NCBI RefSeq assembly: GCF_938018035.1
Contig: NZ_CALIJF010000081.1
Span: 1-5,891, forward strand
Direction: 5' to 3'
Source: an uncultured Campylobacter sp.
Lineage (GTDB): Bacteria > Campylobacterota > Campylobacteria > Campylobacterales > Campylobacteraceae
DNA: 5,891 nucleotides
Below the pieces are notes generated by a model. That model saw nothing but the letters and a program-made list of their open reading frames with translations. It made no database searches and was not told the origin of the DNA. The position numbers and the translations under genes are program-made. Positions 1-5,638 of the stretch are shown here, piece by piece (the stretch's first letter is position 1; each line of letters begins with the position of its first letter).

Positions 1-1469
1 GAATTTGCAGAAGCTGCGAAATTTGCGCCAATTGAATTCCATGCTTCATTATGAGCAGACATAGGCGTATTCTGTGCAAGTCCGCCAGTAAATTCCATGC
101 TTTGAAACGGAACGGCGTTATAAAGATTTTCACGAGGTATATCGCCCGCACCCGCCAACGCAATCGGCGTATCTGAAGCGACCTCGTATTGAGACGAAAT
201 TTGCGTTTTTTGAAAATCCGTAGCCGCTTTATTTTTATCATGCGCAGATCTTTTATCCTCTTTTTCATCAGAAGCAAACGCAGCCGCGGCAAAATTATCA
301 TATCCGCCAAACTCCTCCACGGGCATGCCGGCACTATCGAAAAGCCTGGAAAAATCCATATCAAATCCACTATTAACAGACACGCCGGCTGCATCTTGCA
401 CTACTTGCGAGACAGATTTTTTTTCCTCTGTTTTATAGGCAAATGAGCCGTCTGATTCATGCTGTTTAAGCGTAACGTCCGCAGAGTCTTTCGCTTCCTC
501 TAGATTAGGCGCAGCGTCTGCCTTTTTTTCAACAGCAGTTTCATTAGAGCTATCAGCTCTTTGCGGCTTGTCTTGCTGCGCAAGCGGTAAAGTTTCGCTT
601 GCCCGTGTGGTGGAAATTTCATCTTCTATTTGCGATTTATTTGTTTTGAAATTCTTGGGATTTTCATCATCTAGCGCTGCTAGAGCTATCGGAGCGTCGT
701 CCTTTGCGAGCGAAATTTCGCCCCGAGGTGTGTTATTACTTTCGGCGGGTTCGCTTGTGCCGATACTATTTAGCGGCACATCCTCAGGGATATCGCTAGC
801 AGCTAAGTTTAGAGGCATATCGTCTGCGATATTATCCGCAATCTTTTCTGCGACGGCGTTAAGCGGCGTATCATCGGCGATAGTGTCCGCAAGAGCTGCT
901 TCATCTGCAAGCTGCGAGAGCGGAATATCATCTGCGATCTCGTCCGTGCGCGGCATATCGCCTACCAACTGCGAAAGCGGCACATCATCTGCAATCTCGG
1001 GCGCTATATCGTTTGCCAGCTGCGAAAGCGGTATATCCTTGCCGGAGTCATAAAAGCTATCCACAAGCTCTTCAAAATTACTGCCCGAAGCGGAATTTGC
1101 CTGGTCAATCGCATCGATCTCTTTCATCACAGAGCTTGCATCGGCAAATTCTTTCGCCATTTTTTCTTTCGCCTGCACGCTCATATTTTGAACCGAAAAT
1201 TCGCTAATAAACGTAATGAGCTCAAGCGGCGAAAAAGGCTTGGTAAGGGTGTATCGCGCTCCTGGCACCGAAACATTCTTAGGCGTCAGAAACAGCGTCT
1301 TATTAAGATCAAATTTTGAAATATCATCGCTATCTTCATAATTTTTTATCGTCAAATCATATTCACTCTCGTCTGCACTATATGCTACCAGGTCCGCACC
1401 GATGCGCTCGCAGCAAATATTTACGACACTTGCAACCTGCTCATTGTGATTGTCAAGTAGAATTTTCAT
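1..1469 (-). CDS. Large acidic protein with degenerate receiver-like N-terminus and D-x-P-L repeats (3' end cut by window)
   Basis: The frame is open from ATG at 1469 to the window edge, giving 489 residues with no stop, so the C-terminus is missing. Residues 1-90 look like a shortened response-regulator receiver: strand 1 KILLDNHN (D6 N7), strand 3 DLTIKN with Asn43 where the phosphorylated Asp should be, LFLTPKN (T62), then LTKPFSPLELI with the conserved Lys-Pro (K77, P78). Residues 145-236 carry six imperfect D-x-P-L repeats. The rest is Asp-, Glu-, Ala- and Ser-rich and probably disordered. There is no signal peptide or membrane segment, so it is probably cytoplasmic. An AAAAGG ribosome site lies 6 bases before the ATG. 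The position matches, from memory, the 'highly acidic protein' gene that follows fliR in C. jejuni. Function is unknown; the receiver assignment is inferred from motif order. If it is right, the domain cannot be phosphorylated in the usual way and would act as a pseudo-receiver. Confidence 0.85.
   Translation of the reverse strand, partial: MKILLDNHNEQVASVVNICCERIGADLVAYSADESEYDLTIKNYEDSDDISKFDLNKTLFLTPKNVSVPGARYTLTKPFSPLELITFISEFSVQNMSVQAKEKMAKEFADASSVMKEIDAIDQANSASGSNFEELVDSFYDSGKDIPLSQLANDIAPEIADDVPLSQLVGDMPRTDEIADDIPLSQLADEAALADTIADDTPLNAVAEKIADNIADDMPLNLAASDIPEDVPLNSIGTSEPAESNNTPRGEISLAKDDAPIALAALDDENPKNFKTNKSQIEDEISTTRASETLPLAQQDKPQRADSSNETAVEKKADAAPNLEEAKDSADVTLKQHESDGSFAYKTEEKKSVSQVVQDAAGVSVNSGFDMDFSRLFDSAGMPVEEFGGYDNFAAAAFASDEKEDKRSAHDKNKAATDFQKTQISSQYEVASDTPIALAGAGDIPRENLYNAVPFQSMEFTGGLAQNTPMSAHNEAWNSIGANFAASAN
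762..1037 (-). repeat. In-frame degenerate repeats coding for D-x-P-L-(S/N) units
   Basis: Within the acidic protein, residues 145-236 contain DIPLSQLA, DVPLSQLV, DIPLSQLA, DTPLNAVA, DMPLNLAA and DVPLNSI, spaced 13 to 20 residues apart and often preceded by IAD. The DNA copies are diverged but share cores such as GATGATxTxCCGCT. A looser relative, DTPIALA, occurs at residues 433-439. The first three units are closest to each other, which suggests growth by duplication followed by drift. The repeats could be short linear binding motifs on a flexible arm; that is inference. Confidence 0.75.
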
Positions 1470-1475
1470 TTATGG

Positions 1476-1481
1476 CCTTTT
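1476..1481 (-). promoter_or_regulatory. Ribosome binding site of the acidic protein gene
   Basis: AAAAGG on the minus strand ends 6 bases before the ATG at 1469 and supports that start. The 56-base gap to the preceding ATPase gene has no convincing terminator. It holds only a weak TTAAAAT-like -10 candidate, so read-through from the upstream operon is the simplest reading. Confidence 0.55.
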
Positions 1482-1525
1482 GGAAAAATTTTACCTATTT
1501 TAAGATATTTTTGGTTATTAATTGC

Positions 1526-2167
1526 TTATATTTCTGCTAAATTTCGATCGTTTATGCGATAAACTTTGCTGCATTTTTGCGCCAAGCCCTCATCGTGCGT
1601 GACCAAAACTAGCGCGCCGTCGCTGTGCGAAACGTACTCAAAGATCACGTCCATGACCTCGTTTGCGGTATCTTTGTCTAAATTTCCCGTAGGCTCGTCG
1701 GCGAAGATTATGCGCGGCTTTTTGCAAAGTATGCGAGCGATGCTTACGCGCTGCTGCTGTCCGCCGCTAAGCTCGCCTACGCCCTGAGCAAGCGTATTTT
1801 CTATCTTAAGCTTTTTTAAAATTTTATCATCTATCGCGTTATTCGTAAGTTTGGCGGCAAGTTCAATATTTTCGCCAGAGGAAAAGCCCTTAAAAAGGTA
1901 GTGGGATTGAAATATTATACCGAAGTCGTTGCGGCGAATTTTAAGTCTCTCATCGGAGCTTAGCTCGTAAATACTGCGCTCGCCGTAGATCACCTCGCCC
2001 GAGTTCGGTTTTAAAAGCGTGCATAGAATATGAAGCAGGGTCGATTTGCCGCAGCCGCTAACACCCAAAATGGCGATGCTCTCGCCCTCCCCAACGCTTA
2101 AGCTTACATTTTCAAAGAGCGTATAATCATACGCGTGAGTAAGATTTACGCCCTTTAGAAGTTCCAT
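1526..2167 (-). CDS. LolD/FtsE-like ABC transporter ATP-binding protein
   Basis: This complete 213-residue ABC ATPase has every motif of an active enzyme: Walker A GVSGCGKST at 35-43, Q-loop Gln87 (FQSHYLF), signature LSGGQ at 133-137, Walker B IIFADE at 153-158 followed by the D-loop GNLD, and switch His191 in VTHD. The stretch LSSDERLKIRRNDFGIIFQ and the motif ADEPTGNLD resemble LolD/MacB/FtsE-type ATPases, which work at the inner membrane with FtsX-fold permeases in lipoprotein release, efflux or division. No permease lies beside it, so the partner is encoded elsewhere and the exact role is open. It starts 2 bases after the tsf stop and has no strong ribosome site, so it is probably translated by coupling to tsf. 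In C. jejuni the matching gene, from memory, is followed by fliR; here it is not. Confidence 0.93.
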   Translation of the reverse strand: MELLKGVNLTHAYDYTLFENVSLSVGEGESIAILGVSGCGKSTLLHILCTLLKPNSGEVIYGERSIYELSSDERLKIRRNDFGIIFQSHYLFKGFSSGENIELAAKLTNNAIDDKILKKLKIENTLAQGVGELSGGQQQRVSIARILCKKPRIIFADEPTGNLDKDTANEVMDVIFEYVSHSDGALVLVTHDEGLAQKCSKVYRINDRNLAEI

Positions 2168-2169
2168 AT

Positions 2170-3234
2170 TTAGCCGATTTGAGCCGCTACTTCGGCAGCG
2201 AAGTCTTCGCTCTTTTTCTCTAGACCCTCGCCCACTTCGAAGCGGACGTATTTTACGATCTCGATTTTGCCACCTAGTTTTTTAGCTTCTTCCTCGATAA
2301 CCTGCTCGACGGTTTTCTTATCGTCCATTACGTAAAATTGCCCTAGCAGCGTGAGGCGCTGATCGATCTGGGTATTATCGGCGATGAAGCGATCGATCTG
2401 ACCCGGCAAAATTTTATCCCAAATTTTTTCAGGCTTATTTTGCTTGCGAAGCTCGTCTTTTAAAGCTTCGATCTCTTTGGCTAAAATTTCATCGCTTAGA
2501 TGCGCGCGCGAGCCGAACTGCGGGATCTTATGAAGGGGCTTACCTAAGCGCACAAACTCCTCGTTTTCCTTCTCAAACTCACCTTTAAGAGCTAAGAATT
2601 CTTTTTCGATAAAATCAGGGTCAAGCTCTTTATAACTGATGACCTGAGGTTTCATCGCGGCTGCATGCATGCAGAGATTTTTTATAAGCTCCTTCGCACC
2701 CTCCGCAGTTCGCTCGCTGTCGCAAGCTGCGGCGATGATTACACCTACTCGACCGTTTGAGTGCAGATAACCGTTTACCACGCCGTTTGCGCCCGCCTTA
2801 ATCGTCTCAAATCTTCTAACGACTAAATTTTCGCCGATCGTAGCGATCTGGCTTTTTAGATGCTCATCGAATTTAACGCCGTCGATGATGCTGGAATTTA
2901 GCTCTTCGACACTGCTAATTCCCTTGGTTTGGATATGTAGGGTGGTATTTTTAACTAAATTTATAAAATTTTGGTTTTTAGCTACGAAGTCGGTTTCGGA
3001 ATTTATCTCGCTTATGGTGGCGATCTTATGATCCGCGCCCACTTCGACGCTTACTAAGCCCTCGCTAGCTAGGCGGTCGGCTTTTTTAGCAGCCTTTCCG
3101 AGGCCCTTTTCGCGAAGCAGATCGACGGCCTTGTCCATATCGCCGTCTGTTTCAACCAAAGCCTTTTTGCAATCCATCATCCCCGCTCCGGTGCTTTCGC
3201 GGAGCTCTTTTACCATTTGCGCGCTGATTTCCAT
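2170..3234 (-). CDS. tsf: Translation elongation factor Ts (EF-Ts)
   Basis: EF-Ts is the cytoplasmic nucleotide exchange factor that releases GDP from EF-Tu. The N-terminal UBA-like domain is clear at residues 5-45 (VKELRESTGAGMMDCKKAL). TDFVAKN at 81-87 holds the Asp-Phe pair that intrudes into EF-Tu. A core segment HAAAMKPQVIS follows at 190-200. The conserved C-terminal module has FVMEPSKTV-like YVMDDKKTV at 301-309 and FEVGEGLEKKSEDFAAEVAAQ at 332-352. At 354 residues it is about 70 longer than the E. coli protein. Much of the excess is a charged insertion at about 212-265 that is probably partly coiled coil; this long form is usual in Campylobacter relatives. The ATG overlaps the rpsB stop by one base (TAATG), with GAGGA 9 bases upstream, which fixes the start. 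Confidence 0.98.
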   Translation of the reverse strand: MEISAQMVKELRESTGAGMMDCKKALVETDGDMDKAVDLLREKGLGKAAKKADRLASEGLVSVEVGADHKIATISEINSETDFVAKNQNFINLVKNTTLHIQTKGISSVEELNSSIIDGVKFDEHLKSQIATIGENLVVRRFETIKAGANGVVNGYLHSNGRVGVIIAAACDSERTAEGAKELIKNLCMHAAAMKPQVISYKELDPDFIEKEFLALKGEFEKENEEFVRLGKPLHKIPQFGSRAHLSDEILAKEIEALKDELRKQNKPEKIWDKILPGQIDRFIADNTQIDQRLTLLGQFYVMDDKKTVEQVIEEEAKKLGGKIEIVKYVRFEVGEGLEKKSEDFAAEVAAQIG

Positions 3235-4031
3235 TACTCTTCGTCCTCGCTTACGTCAAAATCCTCTTCGCTCATCGCCTCGGCTACGACTTCCTCTTTC
3301 TCCTCGTCGCTGACGGCTTCGCTCTGCTCGACATCCTCGCTTGCGTCTTGATCGCGAAGTGCCTTGCCTTCGTTGATCGCCTCAGCCATCTCTTGGCAGA
3401 AAAGCTGAACCGAGCGGATCGCATCGTCGTTGCCGGGGATCGGGAAATCGACTACGTCCGGATCGCAGTTCGTATCCAAAGGCGCGATAACCGGCATTTT
3501 TAGGCGGTTAGCTTCCGCTACGGCGATCTTTTCTTTAACCACGTCGATGACGAAGATCATATCGGGAAGACCCTTCATATTGCGAATGCCGCCTAGATAA
3601 AGCTCGAGCTTCTCTTTTTTGCGGCGAAGCATTAGCGCCTCTTTTTTAGTTAGTAAATTTATCGAGCCGTCCTCTTCCATAGTCTCGATTACTTCGAGCT
3701 TGCGGATCGATTGCTTGATAGTGGAAAAATTCGTCAGCATGCCGCCTAGCCATCTGTGGCTCACATAAGGCATGCCGCATTTTTCGGCGTACTCTTTTAG
3801 CGTCGCGCCGGCTTGTTTTTTGGTGCCTACGAAAAGTATCGTCTTGCCCTCGGCAGCCGCGTCGCGCACGATATTATAAGTGTAGCGGAAGTAGCGGATA
3901 GTTTTTTGTAGATCTATGATATAGATACCTTTTCTCTCGCCGAAAATGAATTTTTTCATCTTCGGATTCCATCTGCGCGTTTGGTGTCCGAAATGAACGC
4001 CGCACTCTAGCAAATCTCTCATTGTTACCAT
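3234..4031 (-). CDS. rpsB: 30S ribosomal protein S2
   Basis: S2 binds the 30S subunit between head and body, together with S1, and is needed for translation initiation. The family is unmistakable: MRDLLECGVHFGHQTRRWNPKM at 4-25, FVGTKKQA at 67-74, RWLGGMLTNFSTIKQSI at 93-109, LPDMIFVIDVVKEKIAVAEA at 155-174 and DTNCDPDVVDFPIPGNDDA at 186-204. The protein has 265 residues against 241 in E. coli. The excess is largely a C-terminal tail at 226-265 in which 20 of 40 residues are Asp or Glu. The chosen start, MVTM, is preceded by AAGGAG at the right distance; the second Met at residue 4 has no better site. It is the first gene of a tight run rpsB-tsf-ABC ATPase. Confidence 0.98.
   Translation of the reverse strand: MVTMRDLLECGVHFGHQTRRWNPKMKKFIFGERKGIYIIDLQKTIRYFRYTYNIVRDAAAEGKTILFVGTKKQAGATLKEYAEKCGMPYVSHRWLGGMLTNFSTIKQSIRKLEVIETMEEDGSINLLTKKEALMLRRKKEKLELYLGGIRNMKGLPDMIFVIDVVKEKIAVAEANRLKMPVIAPLDTNCDPDVVDFPIPGNDDAIRSVQLFCQEMAEAINEGKALRDQDASEDVEQSEAVSDEEKEEVVAEAMSEEDFDVSEDEE
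3244..3248 (-). promoter_or_regulatory. Ribosome binding site of tsf inside the end of rpsB
   Basis: GAGGA on the minus strand sits 9 bases before the tsf ATG at 3234, within codons for the acidic tail of S2. With the TAATG stop-start overlap, this implies coupled translation of S2 and EF-Ts. Confidence 0.7.
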
Positions 4032-4141
4032 GAGTTTTCTCCTTGTGGGTTGCCCCGAAATTTAGGTTTCTCCTCCACACCCATTAACATTTGTTTTTAA
4101 CAAACGCAACCAAATTTTAGGATTGGTGTGTGTGAATTGAA
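4032..4141 (-). promoter_or_regulatory. 5' leader of the rpsB-tsf operon, possibly regulatory
   Basis: The predicted leader contains a small hairpin (TTTGTT paired with AACAAA, loop of 3, at 4090-4104). A second SD-like GGAGGAG lies near 4065-4075. A UGGGU/ACCCA pair flanks that purine-rich segment. Ribosomal protein operons, including rpsB-tsf in enterobacteria, are often controlled by S2 binding to the leader. I cannot match this leader to that known motif, so regulation is inference from length and structure only. Confidence 0.3.
4038..4044 (-). promoter_or_regulatory. Ribosome binding site of rpsB
   Basis: AAGGAGA on the minus strand ends 6 bases before the ATG at 4031. It is the strongest Shine-Dalgarno sequence in the window, as expected for a highly expressed ribosomal protein gene. 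Confidence 0.8.
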
Positions 4142-4147
4142 GCTGTG

Positions 4148-4176
4148 ATTATATTTAAAAATAGCTAAATTAAAGC
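4148..4176 (-). promoter_or_regulatory. Probable sigma-70 promoter of the rpsB operon
   Basis: A perfect TATAAT lies at 4153-4148 on the minus strand, preceded by a T/A-rich run (TTTTTAAA). Campylobacter sigma-70 promoters usually show a good -10, a periodic T-rich upstream region and no clear -35, and this fits. Transcription would start near 4141 and give a leader of about 110 bases before rpsB, long enough for regulation. Confidence 0.55.
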
Positions 4177-4196
4177 TAAATTTAATATAATCCAAT

Positions 4197-4270
4197 ACCT
4201 CGGCGTGGTTAAATTTTGCGCTGCAAAGATAAGACGACCGCAAGGGACGTGAGCGAAATTATTCGTCAAA
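4197..4270. other. Unexplained GC-richer intergenic block
   Basis: Between the rpsB promoter and the isoaspartyl dipeptidase gene lies a block distinctly less AT-rich than its flanks. It includes GACCGCAAGGGACGTGAGCG. It has a small hairpin, TTTGC/GCAAA with loop GCT at 4215-4227, and a longer-range pairing of GACGA (4233-4237) with TCGTC (4263-4267). No start with a ribosome site is present. It may be a dispersed intergenic repeat, a small RNA or a gene remnant; nothing here decides which. Confidence 0.3.
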
Positions 4271-4291
4271 TTTAAATTCGCCGAATTTAAA
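4271..4291 (-). terminator. AT-rich hairpin after the isoaspartyl dipeptidase gene, possible terminator
   Basis: A perfect 9-base inverted repeat, TTTAAATTC and GAATTTAAA with a 3-base loop, lies 25 bases beyond the dipeptidase stop codon. On the minus strand it is followed by only a short T run (TTTG). The stem is A/T-rich, so it would be weak. The position fits a terminator separating this gene from the rpsB operon. Confidence 0.4.
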
Positions 4292-4316
4292 AAGCGGCAT
4301 CTGCTTCAAATTTCAC

Positions 4317-5453
4317 TCAAAAAATCCCTTTTTCACGAGCCTGCCCTCTTTTACACAAAACTCCCCTTTTCGCGATCACGCTATCTAGGTTTAAAGCCTC
4401 GTCAAATACCGCAAAATCAGCGTCAAAGCCTACTTTTATCTCGCCTTTGCCGCTTAGATTTAGGTATTTTGCGACGTTTTTGCCCATCATGCTCAGCGCT
4501 TGTGGGATGGTTAGAATTTTATTTTTCACGCAGACTTGAATGACCTCTAAATTCGTCTCGCACGAAGCGCAGCCGTAGCCCACTAGCGCGCCGTTTTCGT
4601 CAAATCTAGGCACGCTGCCGTTGCCGTCCGAGCTCATCGTTAGACGCTCTAAATTTAAGCCGTTTTCAAGACCATAGGCGATAGCTTCGTAAAGCGGGGC
4701 AAATTTACTTCCGCCGCTCGTGATGTCGATGTAACCGCCCATTTTTTGAAATTTGATCGCCTCGTCAAAAAGCTCCTTCGTCCGTGCGCAGTGCGTCGGC
4801 GAAAAGTAATTAATCGGGAACGAATAGTCCTTAATCACGCTAAAAATGAGGTCGAATTTATCCGCGAGCCCGCCCATATGCATGTGCAGCATGCCGCCTT
4901 TTTTCGAGATCATGCCGCCGATACGGATCTGCGTCAGGGTCTTGATGAGCTCCTGCGCGGTCGGGTAGCTGCCGCGGTTGTCGCTCATCGCGATCTTACA
5001 GCCGATGACCTTGTCGATAAGCACCAGATCGCGCGTGACGGAGCCCGTAAATGTGACGCTAGGCAGCGCGTAAGAGCCCGTGTGGATGAAGGTCGAGATA
5101 CCCTCGTATTCAAGCGCCTTTGCCTTTGAGTAGAGGTTTTCCAGACTCCTCGTGCACCCATCGGTGCCTAGCGTGCCCACGACCGTCGTCGTGCCGTAGC
5201 GGATGATCTGCGATAGCGTTATTTCGGGCGTTCGCGAGTGATAACCTGCCTCGCCGCCCCCGCCCGTGATGTGCACGTGCTGATCTATGAGTCCGGGCGC
5301 TAAAATTTTACCCTCTAGATCGTAAACCTCAAGTCCCTCAATACGAAAATCAAGCCCCTTAGAAACGGCTAAAATTTTACCTCCGCCGAGCAAAACGTCG
5401 CTCCTACCGACGTGCCCTGGCGCATATAGATCGGCATTTTTAAGTAACAGCAT
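4317..5453 (-). CDS. iadA: Isoaspartyl (beta-aspartyl) dipeptidase, M38 amidohydrolase
   Basis: This enzyme hydrolyses beta-aspartyl dipeptides formed when Asn or Asp residues in proteins isomerise, returning amino acids to the cell. The 378-residue product aligns well by eye with E. coli IadA (390 residues). It keeps the two-zinc site: H59 and H61 in DQHVH, K153 in IGCKIAMSD (the carboxylated lysine), H192, H221 in SPTH and catalytic D276 in SSDGNGS. The substrate residues E68 (GGGGEAG), Y128 (TGSY), R160 and R224 are also present, so it should be active. No signal peptide is present, so it is cytoplasmic. AAAGGAG ends 5 bases before the ATG and fixes the start. It stands alone, with 185 bases upstream and a possible terminator downstream. 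From memory, this gene does not precede rpsB in C. jejuni, so this is a point of rearrangement or gain. Other amidohydrolases such as dihydroorotase are less likely given the GGGGEAG and SSDGNGS motifs. Confidence 0.95.
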   Translation of the reverse strand: MLLLKNADLYAPGHVGRSDVLLGGGKILAVSKGLDFRIEGLEVYDLEGKILAPGLIDQHVHITGGGGEAGYHSRTPEITLSQIIRYGTTTVVGTLGTDGCTRSLENLYSKAKALEYEGISTFIHTGSYALPSVTFTGSVTRDLVLIDKVIGCKIAMSDNRGSYPTAQELIKTLTQIRIGGMISKKGGMLHMHMGGLADKFDLIFSVIKDYSFPINYFSPTHCARTKELFDEAIKFQKMGGYIDITSGGSKFAPLYEAIAYGLENGLNLERLTMSSDGNGSVPRFDENGALVGYGCASCETNLEVIQVCVKNKILTIPQALSMMGKNVAKYLNLSGKGEIKVGFDADFAVFDEALNLDSVIAKRGVLCKRGQAREKGIF

Positions 5454-5458
5454 ATTTT

Positions 5459-5465
5459 CTCCTTT
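5459..5465 (-). promoter_or_regulatory. Ribosome binding site of iadA
   Basis: AAAGGAG on the minus strand lies 5 bases before the ATG at 5453 and supports that start over any downstream Met. Confidence 0.7.
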
Positions 5466-5575
5466 GCTTTGGATTTTTTGTAAATTTTACGTTTTTTGAC
5501 TTTCTTGACTGCGATGTCGCGCCGCAATCTCGCCTATTTTTCGCCGCTTCGTTTTACAGCGCCTCTACGTCAAAT

Positions 5576-5604
5576 TTTATAGTGCTTCGAGAAATTTTAG
5601 CAAA
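5576..5604 (-). promoter_or_regulatory. Candidate promoter of iadA
   Basis: TATAAA (5581-5576, minus strand) has TTTGCT 17 bases upstream, a workable sigma-70 arrangement, and would give a leader of about 115 bases. A second TATAAA lies about 40 bases further upstream. The spacer 5454-5638 also holds a short palindrome, GTAAATTTTAC, at 5480-5490. Nothing else in this spacer stands out. Confidence 0.35.
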
Positions 5605-5638
5605 CCTTGCGGAGAAATTTTATATCCTGTTTTGCTTT

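Noticed and set aside
762..1037. Regular short repeats that could suggest a CRISPR or minisatellite
   Set aside because: The units are diverged, in frame and follow protein-level constraint; there are no constant repeats with unique spacers.
568..1053. A 161-residue plus-strand open frame rich in Ser, Ala and SSAIS-type repeats
   Set aside because: It is antisense to the D-x-P-L repeats of the acidic protein. Its repeats are the reverse reading of those codons, and it has no family motif.
3874..4080. GTG-started minus-strand frame of 68 codons overlapping the rpsB start, preceded by nothing clear
   Set aside because: It mostly lies out of frame inside rpsB; the product is Arg/His-rich and low in recognisable motifs. 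The GGAGGAG sits inside the frame, not before it.
4186..4191. Plus-strand TATAAT that could be a promoter toward iadA
   Set aside because: No plus-strand gene lies downstream, and such hexamers are expected by chance in this AT-rich spacer. An antisense transcript cannot be excluded.
4746..5129. A 127-residue plus-strand open frame
   Set aside because: It is fully antisense to iadA, Arg- and His-rich as expected of a shadow frame, with no motif or ribosome site.
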